NCBI GenBank assembly: GCA_026182355.1
Contig: JAPFBL010000002.1
Location: 2,232,001-2,296,000, forward strand
DNA from: Hermatobates lingyangjiaoensis
Taxonomy: Eukaryota; Arthropoda; Insecta; Hemiptera; Hermatobatidae
Direction of reading: 5' to 3'
Length of the DNA: 64,000 bases
Part shown: positions 22,876 through 36,519 of the stretch, piece by piece
Layout: every line of letters starts with the position of its first letter
Numbering within the stretch: position 1 is the first letter of the stretch
Program-made: the position numbers and the translations under genes
Notes under the pieces: model-generated
Told to the model about the DNA's origin: nothing
The model's database searches: none
What the model saw: only the letters and a program-made list of their open reading frames with translations

Positions 22876-25800
22876 CTCAAATACTAATAATTAAAAAAAA
22901 CTGCTCTGTAAGCATATATAAGACCTTCACTTTCTCCATTATTATTATAATTTTGTGAATCCATTTCATTTACCTTGAGGCCCGTCAAGCGGTGGAGACT
23001 CACAGATTGTAAAACACAGGTCTAACTAACCAAAGTTCTTTTCTAGTTCATATTTCATGTTTATTTCCCTAATGAAACATTTTACTTGGTTTATTTGACA
23101 ACAAAAATTTTTAACAAAAATTATCCTTAGAACTTTTAAATTGTTACTTAACTAATATGAATTTTTTTAAATTTTCTGTGATTTAAACTGGCATTTTTGA
23201 TCAAGAATTTAAAAAAAAACATTACAGTATTATTATTTTATCAAAAAGAAACAATAAATAATATTATCAAAATATAAAATTAATGAAAGTTTTTATAAGA
23301 ATATGTTCAATATATGCTAATAGAATCATCTCCAGTAAAGAGAGTAAAACTATTTAGGTTTAAAATGAATTCATAAATATCCGAATTAGGTTTGATGTAT
23401 GCATAGTGCTTGTAATGTTATAAATACAGTTTGGTCTTCATGGTGGGTAATTCCTGGTAGAATTACAAAGGCGGCACGATAAACTCACTTAACGAGGGAC
23501 AATTTTATCAAGCTCGAACAAATATAGGGTTATTAGAGTATGAAATTATTTATGTAAATAAAATAAGCAAACAAATTGAGCTTTACATTTTCAATACTTG
23601 TTTGAAAACGTTTAATTCTGCCCTTAAATTATGTTTCTAAATAATGATATCACACAGGTACGTTTATAACAATTGAAAAAAAAAACAAACAAAAAGTCAA
23701 AAAAGAGGAAGGAACGTGCGTTGTAAGTAGAGTAAGCTCACAGGCATTAGCATGATAAAGACTTCTCTAAGCCTCAGTGTTAGGCAACATCTCCTTCTTT
23801 GGTAACTTGATTTTCTATAAACTATTTATTTTTTCTCCTGTTTAATAAATTCATCTATTATTTAAACCTACTATTGTATGCTTTTCATTGCATTACTGGT
23901 TCTAGTCCTAATTTTTTCTCCATCCTTTTTTTACTTTAGTTCTCTGCTTTCCTATCTTTTTTTAACATTAAGTTTTAGAGTTGTGTGCTTCTGAAATCAT
24001 GCTATCCGAGAGATTAATCTGATTTCATTAACTCTTATTACACTGACACTCTGTACTAAACTCTCCGACCAATATAAGCTTTTGCATTACTTACAAGAAA
24101 ACCAGCATATTTTGAATTGTTTAATAATGTAAATCACATAATTGTACTAATTATTATTGCAACATGAACAATTTATGAAGTTGACATTAAAAATATACTA
24201 ACTTTATAAGGAATATATATTCATATTGTGATAAAATAGATTTGAGATAAATATGCAATGTGCGCTTCACGCTTTCTTAACAATTCCTCGCGCACTCCTG
24301 TGCCTCAGAATGACTTGGAGACGATATATGCCGAAATATCCAGATGACGTTGTTGTCAAATCATTGTTTTTCAAGAAATTTCGTCAAAAACATAAATAAT
24401 TGTTTTTCTCAACCTTTAATAAACAACAATTACAGAGCATGTTTAATTCTTTTATAATTATTGATAAAAATAATAAATTAAATAAGTAATGATACTTATA
24501 AATTCAGGAGCAGTTAGTAATTGAAAATCGAAATTATCATTTAATTTTTATTACAGCTGAATGAAGAGCTACTTTAATGAAAGTATGAATTGTTTTACAA
24601 ATAATATTCCTAACAGTATTACAACCACAGTTGCATTGCAAAAAAATCTTATAGTTATACAAAATTGATTTTGTTTATAACAAGATTGATTTGTATTTAG
24701 AATTATATAAATTTGAAGAAAGTTCATTGATGATTTTGGTGTTAAAATAGTTTATGTGCGAAACTTGAAATAAAATGTAAACTGCTTGAATAAATGTAAA
24801 CTGCTGAAATTTTAGCCCAACACTCCAATTAAAAGATTTAAATTCTTTTTAAAAATTTGTAATTTTAAAAATCTCTTATCTCCGACTTTGTTCATGATTT
24901 CTTATTTCTTGTTTAAAGCAAATTAATGGTTGATTTAGATTCAACAATTTTTTAAGAGATAAGCATAATGTTTTGATATAGTTCACATTGAAAGGGTCGA
25001 CACTGATGATATGTAACCTTTAAGACTAAGTTCTGTTGTTTTGATCCCTATTTTGTTAGAATATCAACTAAGAGTTTGCGATGATGGAAAAATTTTGCTT
25101 TTGTTATTAGTTAGTTTGTGAACATCTTTTTATAGGACAGAAAAAATCACCTGTTCTTTAACCATTCGTTAATATGAGAATTGGTTTTAAAGTTTCATGA
25201 GAAATAGATCCAGGATTCTCATGCAGCTTTAATTTTCAAAACCTTAAATTAGGATCGGATTTCCAAAATTGAGAAAACTGAGCTGATGAAAAGAAAATGA
25301 GAAAATAAACGTCTTTTTTTCTTAGAATAACCATCTAAGTACAGATGATTTTAAGAACTTTTTACCATTATCTGTAATTTATTGAAATAGTACAGTTGTT
25401 TTTAAAAAAATTTAAATATTATATATTATAATAAGAGAATGTGGTTAGTTGGAAATAAATGAATTTAAAGGACATTATGAAATAAAGGACATAGAGTTTT
25501 GCCTGACTCAGATGGAAATGAGTTTCATACCTCTGACTTAGATGTGTAGACTTATGAATCAGTTTGATTACAGGATTATCAATATCTAAACTGAACTTTT
25601 CAACATGAAATAAATAAAAAGAATTATCTTTTCAACCCAGCTAGCTTTAAGTATTAAAAAGTATTAAAAAGTATAAAATGCTGTTACATCTTTTATTAGA
25701 AATATACATTTCTTTTCTTCAATGAAAATGATTTTTAATGAAATGTAAAATGAGTCTATTTTTCGATTGGAATAATACAAGTTATCGGAAACAGGGATTT

Positions 25801-28149
25801 CCTGTTCTTTGTAAAACTAACCAAGCCTAATGAGCTTCCTTAGTTCTCACAATTATCTGAACAAATGTCAGGCATGAATAATTGGGGTCTAGAATAACCA
25901 TATTCTCATACAGAATAGTGCTAAATATTTGTAACAAACAATTATTAAAATAGTAATAATTTATTGTATCAAAATTTTTTTCATAATTTAAAAAAGCGTT
26001 CATGAATTTTGACTCGTTGTCTTTCATTATAGCTACATTCTAATGATTGAGTTTGAAGGGCAAAGTACTTCCTTAGTGTGTATTGTTCCTAAGATAAATG
26101 ACACACAGGAGTAAGACGTATCCCTGAAGACCTTAGAGTGTTTGGTCTGGTCGCTGGCAAGATGAGTTTCTCTTATACCTAATAGCAGTTTCATTGAGTA
26201 CGGCTGTGGAAGATATATCGCCATTCTGAGCTTTGTCAAATATTCTATATAGGGGAGGGGGAATGGTTTTATTTTACCATGATTTATTAAATTAATATTT
26301 CACTGTAACACTTTTTTTTACAAAAAGAAAGAACTCCTTCATGCTTCTCTCTTAATTGTGATGATGTTATTCAGTGAGCCATAAAATTGTTACTGAGGGG
26401 TGACGGGGAACTACTATGACGTAGGTGTGAAATACACTGACGACTCTAAACTTTCTGATTCAAAGCTTTTAAATGATTTAATATTCAAATCTTGAAATTA
26501 CTAAAAGATAATCCGTTATTAGAATTATGAAAATGTTATGATACAAATAATATGTAGGTACTGTAAAAAATACTGTACCTTCAGATTCATCTTTTTTGTG
26601 TTCCAGGTTATATATAATCGATTAATAAAAAGCATGATGCAATTTCACTATTTGTTGAAAAGGAAAATTTGTTTTGCATTTAATGATCATAAAATTAATT
26701 GACAAATTAGAGGTATATATTTTTGGGGTTATAAAGCTATATATTTGTTGAATTGTAAATAAAGACAACCTGCTTATGTTGTTTTCTCACTTTTATTTGA
26801 TACTAACACCCCTACGCTTGTTTGTACTAGATCAGTCAAAATCTTATATGTCCTAACATTAGCAGTTGTTAGTTCTGTTTTCCATTCAATGAAGTAATCG
26901 AATTTCACGTTTATTCCCAATATCTAGGTCTATTGGTTTGTTTATTCTTTTTGTTTTAATAGTCAAGTATTTAGGTTTATATTATGTGGAAACAAGTTTT
27001 CTTAAACTGAATGTTAGCGTTGATGGCTGATATTTTTGTAGGATGTCTTACAGACTGACTTCGTTTTATCAATGCAGGTAAAAAATCAAATTGTATTTAA
27101 AATTTAATAGAGTAAACTTGAGGGGAAAGAAAGTTATTTGCTTCCAATTAATCGGAATTTAATGAAATAAGAGTAACTGGTAATACAACCTAATGACTGA
27201 ATACGACCGTTTCTGAGGGTAAGTGATAAAACGTTACTAAGCCTTTAAGCGAAATGGACAAATGCACAATTTAATACCGCGCTGAAGAACCTAGAACTAT
27301 TGTGTAATCTATTTCTGATGGTTGGTTGTTAGGCACCTGTCCGGAGCATACGGTAACCGGCGATGAGCAATTGTACCCACCTGTCCGTCGGGAATCATCT
27401 CCTTCTCATCTATTAAATGGAAGGAACCGGGTTTAAAACGTAGCGTCTTTTCTTTTTGCTGGGCAGGTGTCGCCTCTCCTACAACCACCTGCCATCCTCT
27501 TCTACTTACTAATTATCGGCTTCCAACAAGCTCGTTACTCTCCCTCTCTCACTCATCAAAAGATTCAAATATATGCCTTTCCTGACCGACAAACACGCCT
27601 TCCCCAATCTTGCTCTCCTCGGCTCATTTCGTTTCACAAGGCTCGGACAGTTAGGTTAGTTGCATCTCCATCACACCTGCAATAAAACACATCGTCATAA
27701 TGATTTAGTTAGCCTCTACGGAAACACAAATAACCTGATTTATTCTATACTCAAATAAACATTGCATTATTAAAATGTTAATATTAGGATGTGAATTAGT
27801 AACTTACTCAGACTATTGTAATATGCTTTTTACTAAAAATAATCATAATTACATTTAAATAAACAGGTTGTACTTGATAATGGGCTACTTTTAAAACTGG
27901 TGGAGTTATAAAAACAATGTAAAGGCTAAGATGATTATTTTTATAATAATGTAAAAGAAATAAATAATAATTATGACTGCTCCTTCCATTCTTCCCATTA
28001 AATATACAGTACCCATACGCAAGTAGTAAGCAGTAAAAAAACTATTTACATATCTGTATATACAATTACGTTCACTGTCTATTTTTCTTCTTGTTCTTTC
28101 TTGGATACCTTTTACAGCTTTCTTATTAATATCTTCAATTTGTAGCTTA
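22876..28149. other. Long region without a recognisable gene
   Basis: AT-rich throughout. The GC-richer patch 27300-27690 includes a 72-codon frame (27467-27685) with no domain I recognise. Minus-strand frames at 25827-26239 are slightly less low-complexity than average but cannot be assigned. No RNA gene or transposon end is seen. Confidence 0.45.
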
Positions 28150-28335
28150 TCGAATTAAGCATTTATTTTGATAACTGGTTCAAACACTATCTGTACCACT
28201 GCCAGGAATGAAAGACTAATAAACATCTCCTATTTAGTTATGTATATTATGTCTAAATAGGACATTATATAACCAAGAAGATTGATATTATATTTTCTTA
28301 CAGTAAAATTGAGTGAAGGCCACTCCAGATTATAA
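28150..28335 (-). repeat. Element A, 5' terminal fragment
   Basis: The minus strand matches the first roughly 180 bp of the family: TCTGGAGTGGCCTTCACTCA near 28330, then the blocks 'aatatcaatcttcttggttatataatg' and 'actaataaacatctc' seen in the nested copy at about 20000-20180. Confidence 0.75.
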
Positions 28336-28499
28336 ATTATTAATCTTCTGAAACACTTAACAGGTAAGGACAAATATTTTGTATTAAACTAAACTAAACA
28401 TTTTGTGTTTACCATCAAATGTCCAATGTCCTTCTCCGAAGGGAAAAATTCCAAATTGGAGTAATTAATCATGTTATATTATTTAACGTCTTTTTTGTA

Positions 28500-29105
28500 T
28501 ACACAAGTAATTTAAAAAGGTGAGGACTCGTAGTCGGCTAATTTCTCCCCACTCCGACTCCTCAGGTCGAAAAATGACCGACTCCGACTGCACAGCCCGA
28601 CTTAGAACAGAGAAAAAAGAAGAGTAAAAAATAAGATACTCAGTTGAGTAAATAGATTTAATAGTGGTAGAATTTCTTAACATAACAAAGGACAATAAAA
28701 AAAACCAGTTAAAATGAAGTGGCAGAGATGGTCAGACACCAGTTGCAGGTCACTCGCATTCTCAAGTTTGAGGGCGGAGTGAAGAGGTATTACCAGTTTC
28801 CGTTGTTGGTCGCTTGAGGCAATGGTGAAAGTGCTAAGCAAATCGTTCGATATAATTGGCGAGAAGAGAGGAATGAGTAGGAGTTGGCGGGCGGTGGCTG
28901 ACGTCGTAATTTGTGGTAGGGAGAAGGGAAAACGGGGTCTTGATAAGAACGAATCCGATACGACCATCTATATTGTATCATAAGAGGCCGACCGAATACG
29001 TATCGAAGTATTCGAAAGCAGTCGTGTTGGTATCGGGACCGCGTATTCGACTACATTGATACTTGGCTTTATTCGAATACTTCGTATTCGATTCGCCCAT
29101 CCCTA
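28500..29105 (-). mobile_element. hAT-like non-autonomous element (one end recognised)
   Basis: The minus strand starts at 29105 with TAGGGATGGGCGAATCGAAT followed by an ACGAAGTATTCG-type palindrome. This terminal sequence is familiar from hAT-family elements in many animals. Sub-terminal TATTCG/CGAATA motifs repeat at 28985-29090. The other end is not established; an inverted pair of AGTCGGAGT / ACTCCGACT motifs at 28530-28600 may belong to it or to a second element. I could not find an 8-bp target duplication. The frames here (28677-28967 and neighbours) do not resemble a transposase. Confidence 0.5.
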
Positions 29106-30164
29106 GTTCACACCGATCATATTTGACAAGGTTTAAAATCCACCGAGAGAGAGCGTCAGCCAGAGGTATCGTTGAAAACCGTCCTGCTTTCATCCCCAAA
29201 AACTGGCCAGTTAACCTTCGCATAAAATCAGAACATAACAGTAGTAATAAAGTCCAGCTTTTCCTGAAATTTTATTACAATGTCCTTAATGAAATATTTA
29301 TCCTGAGAAAGACTAAATTTTCATTTACCTAAGAAAAGTGAGCTTCCAGTAAGTCGAGTGTAGTTTTGAATTGTGTACTTTTTTGCAATCGTGGCGTTAA
29401 TTCGAAATGTCAGCTCCCATAAGTCGGTAAATAAAAACTAAATCTACAATTAATGTCACTAGAAAAATTGAACAGAGTTAAATATTGAGGTTGACTGTTC
29501 TACTACAAGCTGCAGTTTGAAAAGGTAGATAGTTTTGGCTCTCTTTTATCAAAAGATGTTCATAACCCCTGATCCAGGACTCAGGGAACTTAAGTATCTC
29601 AGTTCAATCCTGAACGAAGACGTTGCAGACGTAGTATGATATAAGTACAGCTAACTTCTTATTTTGGACGAACTTAAGAGATTAGTAACCTTTTCTTCAG
29701 CAGCATTTTAATTATCTAAAGATGACCTAATAAAGTAAATAAAACTATAACCATCTTAATTAAACTTAATTATGTAATTAGTATAAATTATCTTAATAGG
29801 GTGATCGAATAAAATTAGCTAAAACTCTTTAATAACATTTTTTCACTTCCCTTCACGACTATCTATACACATGTAACAAAATTCGACTCTGATTTTGAAA
29901 ACTAATTTACCTAGGATTACTATAGTGCAAAAGGCAATCGTGAGTAATTATCATTTCTACAAAGCTAGTATAGCATGAAAAGACATAAAACTCAACTTAC
30001 CATGATGATACGAGTAATTTACTGTACTTGTTCGATTGTTTACAAGGATATGAATTATTTATCAGAATCGAGTGGAACAGAATTATTATTTAAAGGATCA
30101 ATAAAAGAAAAAATTGTATTAGTCAGCTGCTGACTTTCTCTCAAGCTTATATTTTTAAAATTAA
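29106..30164. other. AT-rich DNA without recognisable gene
   Basis: No element termini and no protein-like frames. The frame at 29063-29332 overlaps the hAT-like terminus and is a chance reading. Confidence 0.45.
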
Positions 30165-31140
30165 CTGCAGCTTCTTAACGGACAATTTTCCGTTCATCTA
30201 GCACAAGTAGGTATAAAATTTTTCCGAGAGATATTGTACTAGGTTTTGCAGTGTACAATATTTTGACGATTAAATCTCGATCATCATCAAACGTTGCAAG
30301 TAATTGGGGGAGATTTCTGTCTTTGATTTGAAAGAGCCTCTCAGATTTGGAGCTCTCCAATGTTTTTCTCCCCCAGGATAATACTCGTAGTAGTGTCTTG
30401 TACAAATATCTCCTTTCTTTGCAGTTTACTGAGTTTCAATGAGTATACTTCTTAGGAGCGCCGGTCATCAAGTGAACTGTTAACTTCTTGTAGAATTTTA
30501 CTGTAGTCAACATGATTTACTTAGAGTCAAGCTTTCACATTCATCTGTAGTACATATTCTTGTACACTAAGTGACTGAGCTGAAGTACTTGAGCATCCTT
30601 CTTCGGGCTGTTTCTCAGCAGACAGTTGTCTGTCTTCATATTTGTGTACTGTATTACAAGGCTAACCAGTTGTTTTCAGTTATATGATTAGGTCGAGTAC
30701 AACCTTCTATAGTACTTCTCATCTTATCTGTACAGGCCAGGTAGAGCAATTTAATTATTTCCTCATTTAAAGTAGTAGCATTATCACTCTTACCATGAGC
30801 CTTCTTACTCGTGCCATTTCTCTCTCTCTCTGTCTCTCGTACTTAATAGCCTTATGTACTTCCTTAATAGAATTACCATTACTAATCAGCGATTGCGTAG
30901 TTTTCTCCAGTTCTTCATGAGTCACGTCCCTATCACTAGATTGAGATAGGACTCTTTCAAGTAGGGTAAAATAGTAGAGCTCTTATACTTGTCAGAGCGT
31001 TAACAAAAGCCATTAAGACAAAGTACAGTGTAGGTGCCCTTATGTAGACTTTCGGAATAAGCTCATCTAAAAAGAAAAGTTAGTTCTCTGTGCTGTACTC
31101 ATTGGTCTGAATTAACTTTATAGGTTTCTTGAAAGGCATT
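30165..31140 (-). pseudogene. Decayed coding region, family not identified
   Basis: Minus-strand translation in two or three frames gives protein-like stretches: VTHEELEKTTQSLISNGNS and KEVHKAIKYERQRE (about 30910-30825), then TTLNEEIIKLLYLACT with NHITENNWLAL (about 30800-30675), EDRQLSAEKQPEEGCSSTSA (about 30640), and the 76-codon ORF 30405-30175 with RDLIVKILYTAKPSTISLGK. Composition is charged and non-repetitive, and GC is above background. The NG-S-KE / LPYL-like order vaguely recalls the segment between the reverse transcriptase and endonuclease of Penelope-like elements, but no GIY-YIG part follows, so I leave it unassigned. Several stops and frameshifts mean it is not functional. Confidence 0.3.
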
Positions 31141-31859
31141 TTTTTTGTGTGTCGTAATTTCACTTTTACGTTACATTTTTTTTTATCCATTTATTTTGCA
31201 TGACCATATATAATATTACATGCTATCGTATCTTAGTTTTAACATTAAAATACATTATTGTACGATTTCTTAAGCCTTTCATTACATTAAATTAAACGTT
31301 TAGATACGCACTATAACATTTTTTGAAAGTCTATAAGGTTTATGAATTGTTTAAAATTTCGAAATATATCACTGTTACGTTACATATATGGAGAGTTTCT
31401 GAGGCTTGAAAATAAAATTTATAAAACTATAAAATCAAACAGAAATCAACCATATATTTTATAATATTTACAGAGTGATAGATGATTATTGACCGAAAGT
31501 ATTCATCTACCTGTCACATTCATTGGCAAATCTTAATGTCAGGACATATAATATAGTTGTTGGTATGTTTAAGAACCTTTTTGTTTTTGGGTAATACTGA
31601 AGCGTGCAAAGGGTACTTTTTCGTAGTCTACATTATGCCAGACGGCTACTATTTAATTAAAGGAACTTAATATTTCATATTGTCTTAATATGGTATTGTT
31701 TTACTGTGAATATTTTATGAACTTTGAATATTGGAAGAGTAATATTGCATGAGTAATGACAACTATTAAGCTCCATTGAAGTAACACGTCAGATTGTTCT
31801 AGAACAATGACTCTGACTTCGTTATAACTTATGAAATGGATATAGCCATCTTAAAACAA
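31141..31859. other. AT-rich DNA, diffuse similarity to 39.85-40.2 kb
   Basis: Short shared blocks (for example GGTATGTTTAAGAACC near 31563 and GGTAGGTTTAAGAACC near 39877; GAATATTGGAAGAGTAATATT near 31726 and its counterpart near 40176) suggest an old dispersed repeat. No gene. Confidence 0.35.
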
Positions 31860-32025
31860 ATGAAGTCATTAAATTGATTATCGTTGAGTTCGATATTACG
31901 TCTATATGATAGCCAAATTTAAATAAAACCAAAGCTAAATTGATTATCAATAAGTTTGCCATTATATTTAATTGCATTGAAGTTGAGTATAAGCCACATC
32001 AGATTTTGTTATTATTTTATGACTA
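31860..32025 (-). repeat. Element A subfamily, 5' terminal fragment
   Basis: The minus strand reads from AATCTGATGTGGCTTATACT near 32012 through 'aagcttattgataatcaatttagctttggttttat', matching the 5' ends of the copies at 35398 and 49190 rather than the main family. Diverged and partial. Confidence 0.55.
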
Positions 32026-32538
32026 TGTTATTTTATTAATATTCGTAGTTACATATACTACCTAGTGTACCCATAGAAAGAGAGAAAAAAAATTAAAATA
32101 CAATTTTGATTACGGTTACACCTAGTTTCTGCTTGAATTTTTAAATTTCTAATAAGGTAAACATATAATTAACTACGTAAATCTACACTAATTAATGAAA
32201 TATCCATTAAATTGTTCATTTCTTTAATTTGATTCAGTTATTGAGTTAGTAATATATAAATTTCAATAGTATTATTAAACGCACTTGTTAGTTATCATTC
32301 TCTTTATTAAGAGCTATAACCGCGATTAAATTTCAGTTATTATTACCAAAAAATAGATAACTACATTAAAATGAATCGATTAATCAACTTGATTGTCAAT
32401 GAATGTGGTAATATATTCATTTATTTTTAACTTAACATAATATCTTCACATTTTTATATCACTAATTTAGAATTAACTATTAATATTATATTATTACCTT
32501 TATTTTACTGTTTCTTTACATTTCCTATTTGATATTGT

Positions 32539-32649
32539 TTACTTTACTATAAGTAAAGTATAATGATCGAGAAAAAATTATATTTCGAGATTTAGACGAA
32601 ATTACATGTATTGAGGTCTCAAAAGTTGTTTTATGAATTTTTTTTATGA

Positions 32650-32711
<62 letters not shown>

Positions 32712-33458
32712 GCTGTGCGTGTGAGTATGTATCCAAAGTTTGTGGCCACGCTACATCCCAGAATCTTTAATGGATCAAATTGATATTTTACGAAAAAATG
32801 GCCCTTATAGTATATGTGCCCTATTGTTTGGGATCCATTAATCATGATGGGAAAGTCACTTTTTTTTTGCAAAAAACCTGTTTTTAGATAAAACAAATTT
32901 TTTTTCCTTAACTATTAATTATAGAGTCTTGAAATTTTGGTATTATCTTTGAGACTGCAAAAGCAAAAAATGAAAAATATCCTTACTTTTTTAAAACAAC
33001 AGGAAATATTTTTTTTCAATAAAGTGAAAATATTTGAGTTATAAATCAATCTCAAAGCTTATAAGAGCGATAGGTACAAGCCATACCGTTTAAAGGATCA
33101 AAATGAAACAATACCTAGAAATGGAAATTTATGTGGAGAATGAGTTGAGATAATTTTTGTCAAAATTACATTGACCAAGAATTCTCTAAGAAAATGAGTT
33201 AGAGTGCATTTTCTGTTTTCTCAAGAGATCCACTTGTTATTGTAACAAAAGTCATGTTCTCTTGTAACGATTATTTCGTAACACGAAATATGTACTTTTG
33301 CTTTTCAAAAAAGTCATTACTGCTTTAGTTATACTAATGATATTATATACATCAGTGGTGTCATACATAAAAATAAGCAATGTTATATATCAAAGAAGTT
33401 TGATATTAAGTTGACTTATAGTAATATTGAGTTTAGACCACCCCAGAGTTTTTTTTTA
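32539..33458 (-). repeat. Element A, internally deleted reverse copy
   Basis: Both ends are present: the 3' hairpin at 32539 (TTACTTTACTATAAGTAAAG) and the 5' end near 33450 (CTGGGGTGGTCTAAACTCAA). The middle is missing about 0.8 kb compared with the 1.75-kb copies. It carries the longest GT microsatellite of the window and an intact 'empty site' (about 33336-33361) for the insertion seen at 4694-4728. Confidence 0.82.
32654..32703. repeat. (GT)n microsatellite inside element A
   Basis: About 25 uninterrupted GT units followed by GGGTGGGTGG. The same position in other element A copies holds shorter GT/GGTG tracts (7077-7110; complement at 58625-58668), so the element itself carries the seed. 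Confidence 0.95.
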
Positions 33459-35397
33459 GTGTTTTTGTATTTTGTTCCTTAAAATTAAGGGAGAATGAAT
33501 TCGATTTAATAGGCAAATTAGGTATTTAGAGTTAATCTTTTGCTTAATGCTTAATCAAAAATAGAACTAATCATAGAAGAATTTTCAATCATGGTCATTA
33601 ATAAGTTGAGATTACAATATTAACTGTTTCTCTGAGAAAAAGAAGTAGAATTATATACATTTAAATAATAAAGTTACTTTATTTTTCTACGTATGATTAT
33701 TGATTTATTTTTTTTATGTATAACTGATACGATAATAAGAGGATGTAGTATTTTCAAAAAAGTGGGGTTGTGAGAATTTGCCAATAAAAGCTGTGAATAT
33801 GTCTACCATGTTCGGATCAATATGGAACCACTCAATTAAAGTTAATTTAAAGTGTTTTCGTTTTCAGTTTTAAAATCCTTTGTCTTAATAACTTGTTTAT
33901 AAATTTGGTAAATTTACCATCTCTTTATATCATCATTGATATTAACATAAGTGTATAACTCTTTCGTTATATAACGTACTGATCATTTAATTGTATGGAT
34001 TTTTATCGTTGAAACTAAATAATTATACGGTAAATAACATTTCGCAATAAACACATGAAAGAAAAAACTCACTGAATGTTTGTTTGCTTCAGGGCAGTTT
34101 ACATCTCGTAACTTGAAAGACGACAATTCGTCAAGATATTTATGCTAACTCTTGTAGTGTGAGTGAAAGTCTTTTCTCTTTGGAATTTATATATGTATAT
34201 AACATTTAGTTCAAACGAACTCATATCTCCCATTTTTGTTATGTTCTTTAAATAAGAACTTAAACATTTGCTTTCTCTTCTGCCACTCACTCTTGAACAC
34301 ACTCCTGAGTAAAACTTTTAACTCTAGTAAGTCATACTTAAATTACTTACTCCATCCGACAACCTTAATCCTCTCAAAAGAACTACCATCTAATCATCGT
34401 CCACTAACGAAACCTTTAGTTTATATTTAACTGATAAAAAAGAACATGTAAATACGTGAAAATATCGAAAGCAAATTCCACATTCATAAAAATCCATACC
34501 ACCACAATTTAAATGAATTAATAGGTTTCATAGAATGATACCTGTAATACAATACTGCAAAAGCCATCATACTATAATATAGTAATGATGGGACAGAAAT
34601 TAAATAAAAAACTCGAAAAAGCATTTGTTAATCTCACTTCATCTTGCAAACCTTTAGGGATCTTTTGCATAAACTTATGGTTTGGAGGATATACCGGTTG
34701 ACAAATTCTGCTGTTTTTCTTGGCCAAGTGGGAAGTTGTATATATTTAGAAGGTATTGAACTTTCAAGGCTACTGAGTTATGAAAAACAAGTTAGTCCTG
34801 TAGCTCTACACCTTGTAAACATTTAAATCTACTCACCGTGCCAAGGTCACATACAACTTTATAATGAAACTTGCATAACTATATAACGTGATATTTCCAT
34901 TCAAATTTTAATTTTCAAAAATATTACTCTTAAAATTATTTCTGCCACAATGTTCATAAATGCTTATTTTGCTAGTATTTTTTAATAGATCATCATATTA
35001 TAGAAAACTCCTAAATGCCATTAAAGTATACCAAAAGTAAAATAAATGACTTTATTAAGTATTAATAAATAACGATAACTTTTGGATAACAGAAACAGTT
35101 TCTATTTTCCGTTGATGACTACTTTACTAATATACAGTAATCCCTCTTACTTCGCAGCTTCTACTATCACTGTATTACGGGTTTTCAAAAATAAATAACT
35201 TTTTTTATCACAGATATTTCAACATTTCGCGAGGTTTCACGACAACTCGAGTTTCATCAGTTTCTAAACTGATTTAATTTTTTCTCTAAACATCTATAAC
35301 AATCTTGTCATGATGATCTTTAATCTGTCCAGAACTTTTCCAAGGAAACATCAAGAGAAGAAATGAACACAGCAAAATACTATTTACAGTTAAAGTA
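33459..35397. other. AT-rich DNA without recognisable gene
   Basis: Several 60-70-codon frames (34099-34302, 34236-34430, 34644-34826) lack any motif. Nothing else is seen. Confidence 0.5.
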
Positions 35398-35680
35398 AAT
35401 CTGGAGTGACCTATACTCAACTTTACTGTAAGTGAACATAATACCAAACTTGTTGACAGTCAGTTTATTTTAGGTTTATAGTAATACAGTTTTCTAGTAT
35501 CGTAATATAAAACTCTTTGGTAAAGTATTATTAAAGTCATAGATATTTTAATAAATTCATTTCTTTTAATGTGGTTGTATCCATTTTATCAGTATTAACA
35601 AAAATGGATCATTCTTTTAGAATAGAACAATATTACACGTTGGTATTGTTATTATTAAACTGCCGACCTAAGTCTTATCG
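35398..35680 (+). repeat. Element A subfamily, 5' fragment
   Basis: Starts AAATCTGGAGTGACCTATAC then TCAACTTTACTGTAAGTGAA, and continues with 'accaaacttgttgacagtcagttt', which matches 49190 and 31860 but not the main family beyond the first 60 bp. The 3' boundary is unclear. Confidence 0.6.
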
Positions 35681-36519
35681 AACATGTGTGAGAGGGGTAC
35701 TATATGTGTCCTATTGTATTTCCCTTTATCGTTCTAAAATCAACTTTAAAAAATATCTAAGGGTAGAGGTTTAATGAGATTTCCATGATGAATGTAGATG
35801 GTCATTGCTCCTCTTATCTCAATACAGGCTGGACTTTGACTTCACCAAGGCAAATTTGGGTATCTTTATCATTAACCTTTAAATACAGCACTAATGTTAC
35901 ATACCATACTTTTGGTCTTATTATAGCATTGTTAAGCCAAAATGTAGATTTAGGGTTTCTAAAGCAGAGCATTCTTCTTCTTTAGTTTAGTCATACAGAT
36001 AAAGTGACTTCAAAGTATTTCCTTACCATTGAGAGTTTTAGATAAGTATTTTTAATAAAGAAGACTTTGACACTTACTCTCTTTCTCCTCGGGAAAGCTG
36101 TAAAGATCGTTTCAGCTAGATTTTCGCCCAGATATTTCACCTTTAAAGCTGTTTTGATTTACACATGCCACTAGACTTTTCGGCCATACAATAATAAAGT
36201 AGACAAGATTGATGTTTTTTTTATGCTTAGATAAAAATAAAATGTATTAATGAATTAATACTCCAGTTTTTATTTTAAAAAAAGACTTAAGGAACTTAAA
36301 AAACGTTTAAACCACCGAAATCAGATAACTTAGGTAGGCAATTTCGAAAAGAAAATGCCTTGATGGGAGATAACATGTTCCAAAAAAAAAAAAAAAAAAA
36401 ATAGAATCAAACATTAAGGGATTCTATTTTTCTACGTCACTAGAAACAATGTCCTTTAAAAGAAATTTGATAGTGGGTTACTAAGTGATACAAGGGGTAG
36501 TAATGGAGTGATTAAGCGC
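35681..36519. other. AT-rich DNA, poly(A) run
   Basis: An A run of about 20 bases at 36381-36401. No gene or element terminus recognised. Confidence 0.45.

Noticed and set aside
32525..32896. 123-codon minus-strand ORF with a long HTHTHT run
   Set aside because: It is the translation of the (GT)n microsatellite and flanking non-coding element A sequence.
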